Source: Scatomorpha stercorigallinarum (GTDB taxonomy: Bacteria > Bacillota > Clostridia > Oscillospirales > Oscillospiraceae). From it: a stretch of DNA of 64,000 bases. Shown in pieces: positions 51,259 to 58,866 of this stretch (position 1 is its first letter; every line of letters begins with the position of its first letter). The stretch spans positions 1 to 64,000 of the forward strand of contig CALXGN010000004.1 of assembly GCA_944387865.1 (NCBI GenBank). The letters run 5' to 3'. The position numbers and the translations under genes are program-made. The notes beneath the pieces were generated by a model. That model had not been told where the DNA came from and searched no databases. It saw only the letters and a program-made list of their open reading frames with translations.

Positions 51259-52038
51259 TCACTGGACGAATATGCTCTTTTTGATCTGCGCGATGGCGTT
51301 CTTTTCCAGGCGGGAGACCTGCGCCTGGGAGATGTTGATCTCGCTCGCCACCTCCATCTGCGTCTTGCCGTCATAGAAGCGCAGGGCGAGGATGCGCTTT
51401 TCGCGCTCGCCCAGGCGGGCGATGGCGTCCGAAAGGGCGAGCCGCTCCAGCCAGCCCTCGTCGGTACAGCCGCGGTCGCTCAGCTGGTCCATCACGCAGA
51501 CGCTCTCGCCGGCGTCCGAGTATATGGGCTCGAAGAGGCTGACGGGGTCGGAGATGGCGTCCAGGGCAAAGACCACGTCCTGCCGCTTTATGCCGAGCGC
51601 GGCGGCGATCTCGTCGGTGGTGGGCTCGCGCCCCGTCTCGTTGGTGAGCTTTTCCCGCGCCTGCAGGACCTTATAGGCCGTGTCACGCATCGAGCGCGAG
51701 ACCCGCACGGAGCTGTTGTCGCGCAGGTAGCGCCGGATTTCACCTGCTATCATCGGCACGCCATACGTGGAAAAGCGCACGTTTTGGGCGGGGTCGAAGT
51801 TGTCTATCGCCTTGATGAGGCCGATGCAGCCCACCTGGAAGAGGTCGTCCACGTTTTCCCCGCGGCCGGAGAACTTCTGGATGACGGAGAGCACCAGCCG
51901 CAGGTTGCCGCTGATGAGCTCCTCGCGCGCGGCCTGGTCGCCGGCGCGGGCGCGCCGCAGCAGAGCCTGCGTCTCCTCGTTCTTCAAAACGGGCAGCTTC
52001 GCGGTGTTTACGCCGCATATCTCTACTTTTCCCTGCAA
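51259..52038 (-). CDS. sigG: Sporulation forespore sigma factor SigG
   Basis: The 259-aa protein closely matches SigG: VEICGVNTAKLPVLKNEET at the N-terminus (the anti-sigma contact), NLRLVLSVIQKFSGRGENVDDLFQVGCIGL (region 2), DPVSLFEPIY and KTQMEVASEINISQAQVSRLEK (region 4). The TTG at 52038 is chosen because AAAGGGG (52047-52053, minus) lies 8 nt upstream; upstream in-frame sequence is unlike SigG. It directs late forespore genes and marks a spore-former. No other sigma gene is adjacent. Confidence 0.95.
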   Translation of the reverse strand: MQGKVEICGVNTAKLPVLKNEETQALLRRARAGDQAAREELISGNLRLVLSVIQKFSGRGENVDDLFQVGCIGLIKAIDNFDPAQNVRFSTYGVPMIAGEIRRYLRDNSSVRVSRSMRDTAYKVLQAREKLTNETGREPTTDEIAAALGIKRQDVVFALDAISDPVSLFEPIYSDAGESVCVMDQLSDRGCTDEGWLERLALSDAIARLGEREKRILALRFYDGKTQMEVASEINISQAQVSRLEKNAIAQIKKSIFVQ

Positions 52039-52236
52039 AGGCAAAGCCCCTTTCACGGAAGGTGGAGATATTTTCTCCCGGAAATGGGCTTTTGATGCAG
52101 AGCTACAGCGCATCGGGCCGGGAAATGTCCGTCGTATGCGCGTGTTTCCCGGCGAAAAATGCACAAATGGCTTGAATTTGGCGGTTTTTGTGATATCATA
52201 TGCAGGCTGACACACGAAAGGGAGAACCATGGGACG

Positions 52237-52824
52237 ATGCGCAGATGTTACAAAAACTTCCAATATATATATATATATATAACGCTATGGCTGCTCGCGC
52301 TGGCCGGCTGCGGCGCGAGCTCGCCGGTGTACGGGCTGGAGCCCGTGCTTGAGCCGGACGCGGAGGAGCTGGCCTGGGCGGAGCTGCTGGGCGGGGAGAA
52401 CTGCCTCGTGCTGCGGTACTCGGCGCCGGGGGCAGGCAGCCTGTGCGCGGTGGTATACGAGCTGCGCGGCGGCGCGTGGGAGGAGAGCGGCGCGGCGGTG
52501 GAGTTCCCCAGCGTGAGCGAAGAGGGCGTGCTGCTGCTGAGTTTTGACAGCCTGCCGGGCGGCTTTGAGGCGGCGGTGCTGCAGCCGGACGGCGTGGAGC
52601 AGACACTTGCCGCCGGTGCGCTGGCCGCGCCGCGCTCGGAGGCCAACGGGATGACGTTCATCACCACGCCCGCAGAGGCCACGCCGGGAGGGAGCATCGC
52701 GGCGGCGATGCACTACTACGCGGACGGTGGGCAGGCCATCGCGGCCGATATGGAAGATTTCGGCCGCCCGGAGAGCCTTGCAGGCTACGAGGCGGTATAT
52801 GCGCTGGCTGTCACCTTCTCCTGA
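52237..52824 (+). CDS. Putative lipoprotein with (AT)9 tract in the signal peptide
   Basis: I do not recognise the family. The frame gives 195 residues: a signal peptide (MRRCYKNFQYIYIYITLWLL) with a lipobox LALAGC (Cys about 27), then an Ala/Glu/Gly-rich mature part. The YIYIYI part of the signal is encoded by an (AT)9 repeat (52263-52280). The better ribosome site (AAAGGGA, 52217-52223) points to an ATG at 52229 in another frame that ends within the repeat. Repeat-length change by one or two units would join that start to the lipoprotein, so expression may vary by slippage. Confidence 0.62.
   Translation: MRRCYKNFQYIYIYITLWLLALAGCGASSPVYGLEPVLEPDAEELAWAELLGGENCLVLRYSAPGAGSLCAVVYELRGGAWEESGAAVEFPSVSEEGVLLLSFDSLPGGFEAAVLQPDGVEQTLAAGALAAPRSEANGMTFITTPAEATPGGSIAAAMHYYADGGQAIAADMEDFGRPESLAGYEAVYALAVTFS
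52263..52281. repeat. (AT)9 microsatellite in a coding 5' region
   Basis: Nine perfect AT units lie between the start codon(s) and the lipobox codons of the lipoprotein gene. Unit gain or loss shifts the frame by 2 nt, the usual basis of slipped-strand phase variation. Confidence 0.8.
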
Positions 52825-53028
52825 GCGGCCCAGGCTGCGCCTGGAGGCAGTTGCCGCCGCGTTGCGGCGGCGGGCAGGAGCAGGGGCGGGCCCCTGCGAC
52901 CTTATTCTGAGGGATTTCTTTTTGTCTTGTCAAAAAGAAACCCCTCAGACTCCAAAGAGAAAACCGCTTTTGTGCTCGTCGACAGGTAAAATCTGCCCGT
53001 TAGTATGGGTGGTGACTGACTTTCAGGT

Positions 53029-53182
53029 GGTCATCCCGTAGTCGGATGGCCTTGCACAACGCCGACCGCGGTTGGCTTCGCTTCGCTCGCGCCGCTGACG
53101 AGATGATGATTGGCAGTGCCGCGACCGCAGGGAGCAACGCACGGTCGGCGATGCAATAAACTCATTTGACAACGGGATGACC
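53029..53182. repeat. Nested 154-bp imperfect palindrome
   Basis: GGTCATCCCGT (53029-53039) and ACGGGATGACC (53172-53182) are perfect 11-bp inverted ends. Inside, TTGCACAACGCCGACCG matches CGGTCGGCGATGCAA in inverted form. The whole can fold into one long hairpin. Confidence 0.6.
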
Positions 53183-53216
53183 GCGTTTGATGACCGAGAA
53201 GTTGTAAAAACACGCA

Positions 53217-53248
53217 AAAAACGCTCCGACTACCGCCGGAGCGTTTTT
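53217..53248. terminator. Terminator inside the MITE-like element
   Basis: AAAAACGCTCCG (53217-53228) pairs perfectly with CGGAGCGTTTTT (53237-53248), with A and T runs on both sides. It can act for serA on the minus strand and for the lipoprotein on the plus strand. Confidence 0.8.
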
Positions 53249-53412
53249 CTTTGGGGCGCCACTCCCGTTTCTTTGGGCAAGACCAAAGAAATGGGGTGGC
53301 AAGGCCCCATTGCGGGGGCCTTCAGTCAGCGCGGCGCGCAGCGCAGCTGCATCCAAGCGCAGCTTGGCCCGCCGCCGCTTGCGGCGGCCTCTGCCTCCTT
53401 ACCGCAGCCTGG

Positions 53413-54576
53413 TCATAGGACGCGGACGCGGAGGACGTTGGGCTGCTGGGAGAGCTGGCCGGTGATCTCGCCGTTGACTTTTTCGGAGAGGTCCATCATC
53501 GTGTAGGCGTAGGCCCCGCGGGGCTTGTTGAGCATGTGCTCGACGTTGATGTTGCGGGCGCTGACGAGGTCGAGGATGGAGTTTATCATGTTGGGCACGT
53601 TGCGGTGGATGACGCACAGGCGGCTTTTGCCCAGGCGCTCGAGCGTGGCGTTGGGCAGGTTGACGCTATTTTTGATGTTGCCGTTCACGAGGTAGTCGTA
53701 GAGCTCCTGCGCTGCCATGACGGCACACTTCTCCTCGCTCTCCGGCGTGCAGGCGCCCAGATGCGGCGTGCAGATGACGTTCTTTTTGCCTATCAGCTTC
53801 TCATTGGGGAAGTCGGTGACATACTTGCCCACGCGGCCGCTGGCGATGGCCTCCAGCATGGCGTCGTCGTCCACCACCTCGGCGCGGGACTCGTTCATGA
53901 TGCGCACGCCGGGCTTCATGTAGCTGAGGGCCGTGGCGTCGATCATGTGGTGTGTGCTCTCCGTGTAGGGCACGTTGAGGCTGATGTAGTCGCTGGAGCG
54001 GAAGATCTCCTCCGCGTAATCGACGTGGATGACGTGGCGCGAGAGCCGCCAGGCGGCGTCCACGGACATATAGGGGTCGTAGCCGCGGACGGTCATGCCC
54101 AGCTGCAGCGCGGTGTTGGCCACCAGCGCGCCCACCGCGCCCAGGCCGATGACGCCCAGGCTCTTGCCGCAGAGCTCGGGGCCGGCGAAGGCGCTCTTGC
54201 CCTTTTCCACCAGCGCGGGGATCTCCGCGCCGCGGCCGGCGATGCTCTTCACCCACTCGATGCTGCCCAGCATGTCGCGGGAGGCCAGGAGCATCTCGAA
54301 GATGACCATCTCCTTGGTGGCGTCCGCGTTCGCGCCGGGGGAGTTGAAAACGGCGATGCCCTCCTCCGTGCAGCGGTCGATGGGGATGTTGTTCACGCCC
54401 GCGCCCGCGCGGCCGATGCACAGGAGGTCCCTGCCGAAGTCCATGTCATGCAGGTCGGCGGAGCGTATCAGCAGCGCGTCGGGGTTTTCAACTTCCGGCC
54501 CCACCTCGCAGCCGTGCTCGGCCAGCAGCCCCGTGCCGAGGGGGGAGATGGTGTTCATGGTGCGTATCTTAAGCAT
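53413..54576 (-). CDS. serA: D-3-phosphoglycerate dehydrogenase
   Basis: The 387-aa enzyme has GRAGAGVNNIPIDRC, the NAD-binding GLGAVGALVANTA, catalytic Arg in MNESRAEVVDDDA, and His in TPHLGACTPESEE, followed by a C-terminal ACT domain (about 310-387) for serine feedback. It oxidises 3-phosphoglycerate in serine synthesis. Its ATG (54576) overlaps the serC stop by 8 bp, so the two are coupled. A Pro/Arg-poor start region with GAGG is 9 nt upstream. Confidence 0.94.
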   Translation of the reverse strand: MLKIRTMNTISPLGTGLLAEHGCEVGPEVENPDALLIRSADLHDMDFGRDLLCIGRAGAGVNNIPIDRCTEEGIAVFNSPGANADATKEMVIFEMLLASRDMLGSIEWVKSIAGRGAEIPALVEKGKSAFAGPELCGKSLGVIGLGAVGALVANTALQLGMTVRGYDPYMSVDAAWRLSRHVIHVDYAEEIFRSSDYISLNVPYTESTHHMIDATALSYMKPGVRIMNESRAEVVDDDAMLEAIASGRVGKYVTDFPNEKLIGKKNVICTPHLGACTPESEEKCAVMAAQELYDYLVNGNIKNSVNLPNATLERLGKSRLCVIHRNVPNMINSILDLVSARNINVEHMLNKPRGAYAYTMMDLSEKVNGEITGQLSQQPNVLRVRVL

Positions 54577-55654
54577 GGTGTTCGACCTCAAATCCCTTCA
54601 TGTATTCCGCCAGCGCGCGGACGCCCTCCACCGGCATGGCGTTGTATATGGAGGCCCTCATGCCGCCGGTCAGGCGGTGGCCCTTGACGTTTACGAGACC
54701 GCGCTCCTTCGCGCCGGCGACGAACTCGGCGTCCAGCTCGGCGCTGGCGGTGCGGAAGGTGACGTTCATCATCGAGCGCGAGCCGCGCTCGGCGTGCGGC
54801 AGATAGAGACGCGAGTTGTCCAGCACGTCGTAGAGTATGGCGCTGCGCTCGCGCCGCAGCGCGTCCATGGCCGCGAGGCCGCCCTGCTCCTCTATCCACT
54901 CCAGCACCAGGCCCAGCATGTAGATGCACCAGCACGGAGGGGTGTTGAGCATCGAGTCCTTGTCTATCATCTTCTGATAGGACATGATCTGCGGCGTTGC
55001 GGCCGCCTCGTGCCCGGCGAAGCGCCTGTCGATAATGGCCACGGTGAGGCCGGCGGGGGCGATGTTCTTCTGCGCGCCGGCGTAGATGAGCGCGTATCGG
55101 GAAACGTCCACCGGGTGGCTCATGATCTCGCTCGACATGTCGCAGACCAGGGGGACGCCGCCCGCCTCCGGTACATAGTCCCAGGCGGTGCCGAAGATGG
55201 TGTTGTTGGCGCAGTAGTGGAAATAGGCCGCGCCCGGCTCCACGTCCAGCTCCTGCTGGCGGGGGATGCGGTGGAAGCCCTCCTCCGTGCCGTCATAGGC
55301 GAGGGAGACAGCGCCGTATTTGCGCGCCTCTTTGGCGGCGATGCCGGAGAAGTTGCCGGTGACGGCGTAGGAGGCTGCCCTGCCGCCCATCAGGTTCAGG
55401 GGCACGGCGGCGAACTGGCCCGTGGCCCCGCCCTGTAAAAAGAGCACCTCGTGCGTGTCCGGTACGGCGAGCAGGCGCTTGAAGCGCTCCTTGGCGGCGG
55501 CGTGTATTTCTGCAAACTGGCTGCCGCGGTGCGAGAGCTCCATCACGGACATGCCGCAGCCGTGCCAGTCGAGCAGCTCGGACTGCGCCTTTTTCAGCAC
55601 GCTCTCGGGCAGGACGGCCGGCCCGGCGGCGAAATTATAGACCCTCTCTGACAA
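54569..55654 (-). CDS. serC: Phosphoserine aminotransferase
   Basis: The 361-aa enzyme matches SerC in length and motifs: VYNFAAGPAVLPESVLKKAQ at the start, and the pyridoxal-phosphate Lys in YAGAQKNIAPAGLTV (about 197). TTG at 55654 is chosen with GGAG 8 nt upstream; an upstream ORF extension is not SerC-like. It aminates 3-phosphohydroxypyruvate. It forms an operon with serA. Confidence 0.94.
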   Translation of the reverse strand: MSERVYNFAAGPAVLPESVLKKAQSELLDWHGCGMSVMELSHRGSQFAEIHAAAKERFKRLLAVPDTHEVLFLQGGATGQFAAVPLNLMGGRAASYAVTGNFSGIAAKEARKYGAVSLAYDGTEEGFHRIPRQQELDVEPGAAYFHYCANNTIFGTAWDYVPEAGGVPLVCDMSSEIMSHPVDVSRYALIYAGAQKNIAPAGLTVAIIDRRFAGHEAAATPQIMSYQKMIDKDSMLNTPPCWCIYMLGLVLEWIEEQGGLAAMDALRRERSAILYDVLDNSRLYLPHAERGSRSMMNVTFRTASAELDAEFVAGAKERGLVNVKGHRLTGGMRASIYNAMPVEGVRALAEYMKGFEVEHHA

Positions 55655-55746
55655 TAGGAACACTCCCCGCGGCGCGCCAGGGCGCGCGTATTTTTTATTT
55701 CCGGGCGGCAAAAAAGCACGTTTTCCGCCGCCCGGATACATATTAT

Positions 55747-55776
55747 ATAATACTCTTTAGCCGGATGCCGCGTCAA
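55747..55776 (-). promoter_or_regulatory. Promoter of serC-serA
   Basis: On the minus strand TTGACG (55771-55776) and TATTAT (55747-55752) are separated by 18 bp. The -35 overlaps the end of mtaB. Confidence 0.55.
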
Positions 55777-57059
55777 ACCGCATCTCCGACAAGCATTTCC
55801 CCGGCGGCTGACGAAATTTTGACGTTTCTGACAAGCCCACGCAGGCCTGTCCCCGGTACGGAAACTTCCATGTAATTTGTAGCGTGGCCGGTGGACACGC
55901 CGTCCGCCTCCGTCTCGAAGAGCACCTCCAGCGTGCGCCCCACGCAGGAGGCGAGATAGGACATGCGCGTTTTCATGGCGGCCTCGTGCGCCTCGTGCGC
56001 GCGGCGGGACTTCTCGGCGGCGGTGAGCTGCCCGGGCAGGCGGTCCGCCGGCGTGCCGGGGCGGCGCGAGTAGGGGAACACGTGCAGCGCGGCGAAGGAC
56101 ACCTTTTCGATGAAGGCGAGCGTCTCGGCGTGCTCCGCCTCCGTCTCGCCGGGAAAGCCGGCGATGAGGTCGCCGGTGAGGGCGCAGTGCGGGAAGTGCC
56201 GCCGCAGCCGCTCCGCGACGGCCAGGAACTGCGCGGTGTCATATTTCCGGTGCATGCGCGCGAGCGTGCCGTCGCTGCCGGACTGCAGCGAGAGGTGGAA
56301 GTGGTCGCAGACCGTCCCCAGGGCGGCCAGGCGGGAGCAGAACTCCTCCGTCACCGCCGTCGGCTCCAGCGAGCCCAGGCGCAGGCGCAGCTCCGGCGCG
56401 GCGGCGGAGACGGCCTCCACCACGTCCGCCAGCGCGGGCGAGCCGGGCAGGTCGCTGCCGTAGGAGGCGATCTCGATGCCCGTCAGCACCAGCTCGCGGT
56501 AACCGCGGCCGGCGAGCGAGGCGGCCTCCTCCGCCGCCTCGGAGAGGGGCAGCGAGCGCACGCGCCCCCGCGCATAGGGTATCACGCAGTAGGTGCAGAA
56601 ATTCTCGCAGCCGTCCTCTATCTTCAGGTAGGCCCGCGCGTGCCCCTCGAAGGCCCCGGCGGGCAGGCGCTCGATGCTGCGGCGCGTAAAGGGCCTGTCC
56701 ACGCCCTCCTGGCGCCCGCCGCCGGCCACGGCGCGCTCCAGCGCGTCGATGAAGCCGTGCCGGTCGCCGCTGCCCCAGACGATGTCGGCCCCCAGCTCCC
56801 GCGCCCGGGCGGGCTCAACCTGCGACCAGCAGCCACAGACTGCGCGCACGGCCCCCGGGTGGAGCTCGGCCAGCCGCCGCAGGGCCTGGCGCGATTTGCG
56901 TCCGCTCTCCGCCGTCACAGCGCAGGAGTTGACGATAACGGCGTCCGCCCTCTCGCCCGCAGCGGCGCGCTCATGCCCGCGCTCGGCGAGCAGCGTCTCC
57001 ATCGCCTGCGTCTCGTACTGATTGACCTTGCAGCCCAAAGTGTCTATAATGTATCTCAT
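55773..57059 (-). CDS. mtaB: tRNA (t6A37) methylthiotransferase
   Basis: The 428-aa protein belongs to the MiaB/RimO/MtaB radical SAM methylthiotransferases: TLGCKVNQYETQAM (first cluster Cys), NSCAVT (second), CGCWSQ (third), radical SAM CENFCTYCVIPYARG (about 150) and C-terminal TRAM-like domain. The N-terminal pattern and length fit MtaB, which converts t6A to ms2t6A in tRNA. ATG 57059. It is divergent from nifS with only 27 bp between starts. Confidence 0.92.
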   Translation of the reverse strand: MRYIIDTLGCKVNQYETQAMETLLAERGHERAAAGERADAVIVNSCAVTAESGRKSRQALRRLAELHPGAVRAVCGCWSQVEPARARELGADIVWGSGDRHGFIDALERAVAGGGRQEGVDRPFTRRSIERLPAGAFEGHARAYLKIEDGCENFCTYCVIPYARGRVRSLPLSEAAEEAASLAGRGYRELVLTGIEIASYGSDLPGSPALADVVEAVSAAAPELRLRLGSLEPTAVTEEFCSRLAALGTVCDHFHLSLQSGSDGTLARMHRKYDTAQFLAVAERLRRHFPHCALTGDLIAGFPGETEAEHAETLAFIEKVSFAALHVFPYSRRPGTPADRLPGQLTAAEKSRRAHEAHEAAMKTRMSYLASCVGRTLEVLFETEADGVSTGHATNYMEVSVPGTGLRGLVRNVKISSAAGEMLVGDAV

Positions 57060-57086
57060 GATAATACCGTCCTGAAGGTGAGATTT

Positions 57087-58217
57087 ATGGAGATCTATCT
57101 TGACAATGCCGCCACCACCCGCGTCTGCCCGGAGGCGGCCGAGGCGGCGGCCAACGCCATGCTCAACGCCTACGGCAACCCCAGCTCCACGCACGGCAAG
57201 GGCCGCGAGGCGAAAAAGCTGCTCGACACGGCGCGCAAAAACGTCGCCTCCGCGCTCGGCTGCGCGCCGGGAGAGCTGGTGTTCACATCCTGCGGCTCGG
57301 AGAGCGACAATTGGGCGCTGCTCTCCGGCGCGTGGGCGGCCTCCGCCCGCGGCGGGCACGTGATAAGCTCCGCCGTGGAGCACGACGCCGTGCTGAAAAC
57401 GCTCGACGAGCTGGAGCGCCGCGGCTACGAGGTCACGCGCCTCGCCCCCGGCGCGGACGGGGCCATATCCGTGGACGCCGTGCGCTCCGCCCTGCGGCCG
57501 GACACCGTGCTCGTCTCGCTGATGATGGTGAACAACGAGACCGGCGCGGTGACGGACGTCGCCGCCGTGGCGCGGATGCTGAAAAAATGCGCCCCCCGCG
57601 CGCTGCTGCACACGGACGCCGTGCAGGGCTTCCTGAAAGTGCCCTTCTCTGCGAAAACGCTGGGCGCGGACCTCATCAGCGTCTCCGGGCACAAGATACA
57701 TGCGCCCAAGGGCGTGGGCGCGCTCTATATCCGCCAGGGCCTGCACCTGCGGCCCTTCATCGTGGGCGGGGCCCAGGAGGACGGCCGGCGCGCGGGCACG
57801 GAGGCCGTGCCGCAGATCTGCGCCTTCGGCGAGGCCGCGCGCGTGGGCGCCGCGCAGGCGGCGGAGGCGCGCTCGCGCATGTCCGCCCTGCGTGAGCACG
57901 CCATAGACCGCCTCTCGGCGGCGATACCGGGCTTCACCGTCATCGGCGGCGGGGCCGCGCACATCCTCTCGCTCTCCCTGCCCGGCTACCGCAGCGAGGT
58001 GCTGATGAGCTGGCTGGACGGGCAGGGCATCTGCGTCTCCCGCAGCTCGGCCTGCAAGCGCGGCGCGCGCAGCCACGTGCTGGGCTCCATGGGCGTCGAG
58101 CCCCGGGTGATCGACGGCGCCATCCGCGTGGGCCTCTCGCGCTACACGACGGCGGAGGAGATCGACGCGTTCTGCGACGCGCTCATCGCGGCCGCCGGGC
58201 AGCTCGCGCACAGCTGA
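57087..58217 (+). CDS. nifS: Cysteine desulfurase
   Basis: The 376-aa class V enzyme has the LDNAATTRVCPEA start, pyridoxal Lys in SVSGHKIHAPKG (about 199), and active-site Cys in SRSSACKRG (about 317). It supplies sulfur for iron-sulfur clusters or thio-tRNA, in line with the divergent methylthiotransferase and the many iron-sulfur enzymes nearby. GAAGGTGAG precedes the ATG. Confidence 0.93.
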   Translation: MEIYLDNAATTRVCPEAAEAAANAMLNAYGNPSSTHGKGREAKKLLDTARKNVASALGCAPGELVFTSCGSESDNWALLSGAWAASARGGHVISSAVEHDAVLKTLDELERRGYEVTRLAPGADGAISVDAVRSALRPDTVLVSLMMVNNETGAVTDVAAVARMLKKCAPRALLHTDAVQGFLKVPFSAKTLGADLISVSGHKIHAPKGVGALYIRQGLHLRPFIVGGAQEDGRRAGTEAVPQICAFGEAARVGAAQAAEARSRMSALREHAIDRLSAAIPGFTVIGGGAAHILSLSLPGYRSEVLMSWLDGQGICVSRSSACKRGARSHVLGSMGVEPRVIDGAIRVGLSRYTTAEEIDAFCDALIAAAGQLAHS

Positions 58218-58465
58218 GCGCACAGGCACATTTTACCCGCGCTGCCGCGCCGCGTCAAGGGCGGGCGCAGGATATGGCGCGCATAATGTTATGTAAACTG
58301 ATTTTGCATATTGCCCGCGCTATTCACGCGCGCGGCGCTGTTGAAAAGCCTGTTCAAAGTGTGCAAAACCCGCGCTGTACAAGGGCTCCGGCGGCTTCCG
58401 GCCTTAACATATTATTCACATTCGACGTGGATAGCGTGTAAATTACGTCTACTTAACATAATTTG
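58218..58465. other. Gene-free stretch upstream of the toxin promoter
   Basis: I see no coding frame or RNA gene here. The first half is GC-rich, the second AT-rich (58400-58465). It precedes the toxin promoter. Confidence 0.5.
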
Positions 58466-58493
58466 TTGACATGTATGAGAATTAGGATATAAA
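58466..58493 (+). promoter_or_regulatory. Promoter of the holin-like toxin gene
   Basis: TTGACA (58466-58471), a 16-bp spacer and TATAAA (58488-58493) read toward the toxin. The transcript would begin near a stable stem-loop (58497-58520). Confidence 0.72.
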
Positions 58494-58496
58494 ATG

Positions 58497-58595
58497 GCCC
58501 TGCCCCATTTGGGGCAGGGCGCGGCCATATACGGTAGGCGGTCACATCCCCTCCATCCCGGAGGGGACTTCTGCCCCCCCTCCAGCGAGAGGGGG
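58497..58595 (+). promoter_or_regulatory. Structured toxin 5' leader that sequesters the ribosome site
   Basis: Three stems follow one another: GCCCTGCCCC/GGGGCAGGGC (58497-58520), CCCCTCC/GGAGGGG (58548-58566), and CCCCCTC/GAGGGGG (58576-58595). The last hides the GAGAGGGGG ribosome site of the toxin ATG at 58598. Such leaders keep type I toxin mRNA silent. Confidence 0.65.
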
Positions 58596-58597
58596 TG

Positions 58598-58690
58598 ATG
58601 CCCATGTACGTTACATACGCAGAGCTCTTTTCCTTCTGCCTGGTAATACTCGGCGTCATAGGCGTTGTACTCAACGCTAAAAAGAAGTAA
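58598..58690 (+). CDS. Holin-like small membrane toxin (Hol_Tox type)
   Basis: The 30-aa peptide MPMYVTYAELFSFCLVILGV... has a single hydrophobic helix (about residues 9-25) and a short basic end (NAKKK). It resembles the Hol_Tox family of putative holin-like type I toxins in Firmicutes. It is too short to be called by usual methods; a second ATG at 58604 is possible. An antisense sigma-A promoter lies 85 bp after its stop, pointing back at it. The toxic effect is inferred from family. Confidence 0.72.
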   Translation: MPMYVTYAELFSFCLVILGVIGVVLNAKKK

Positions 58691-58699
58691 CCGCCGCGG

Positions 58700-58768
58700 C
58701 CTCCACAAGCTCGGCGATTACTTCAAAGCGCAATGAGGGGCTGACCGTTTACCGGCCGCGTCCTTTCT
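58700..58768 (-). ncRNA. Probable antisense antitoxin RNA (5' part)
   Basis: A perfect consensus promoter on the minus strand would start an RNA near 58768 that runs toward and across the 3' end of the toxin gene. No ORF is seen in it. The 3' end is not determined; the RNA probably extends into 58598-58690. Confidence 0.55.
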
Positions 58769-58774
58769 GTACAC

Positions 58775-58803
58775 ATTATACCTGCCGCCGCCTGCGTTGT
58801 CAA
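58775..58803 (-). promoter_or_regulatory. Antisense consensus promoter of the antitoxin RNA
   Basis: TTGACA (58798-58803) and TATAAT (58775-58780) match the consensus perfectly on the minus strand, with an ideal 17-bp spacer. No other gene for it exists on this strand until mtaB, beyond the toxin. Confidence 0.8.
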
Positions 58804-58866
58804 GCGGCGGCTTTGCTGTTGGGGGAACAATTAGCCGCTTAGCGCGTCTCTTCCAGAAAAGGGCGC

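Larger units (their letters stand above)
52830..53412. mobile_element. 583-bp non-coding inverted-repeat (MITE-like) element
   Basis: CCAGGCTGCG (52830-52839) and CGCAGCCTGG (53403-53412) are inverted ends of a non-coding block that fills the gap between two stop codons. Homology of the ends continues for about 45 bp: GGAGGCAG, GCCGCCGC and GCGGCGGCGGG occur in order on both. TTTCTTT hairpins with TCTTG and CAAGA loops (52918 and 53270 areas) are also mirror images. Internal parts include a 154-bp palindrome and a terminator at 53217-53248. No transposase is present. Confidence 0.62.

Noticed and set aside
52229..52282. Independent 17-codon peptide starting at 52229
   Set aside because: It ends inside the AT repeat and has no feature of its own; it is better explained as the out-of-phase start of the lipoprotein gene.
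58412..58708. 98-codon minus-strand frame over the toxin region
   Set aside because: It crosses promoter and hairpin sequence, has no ribosome site, and is explained by the toxin and its leader.
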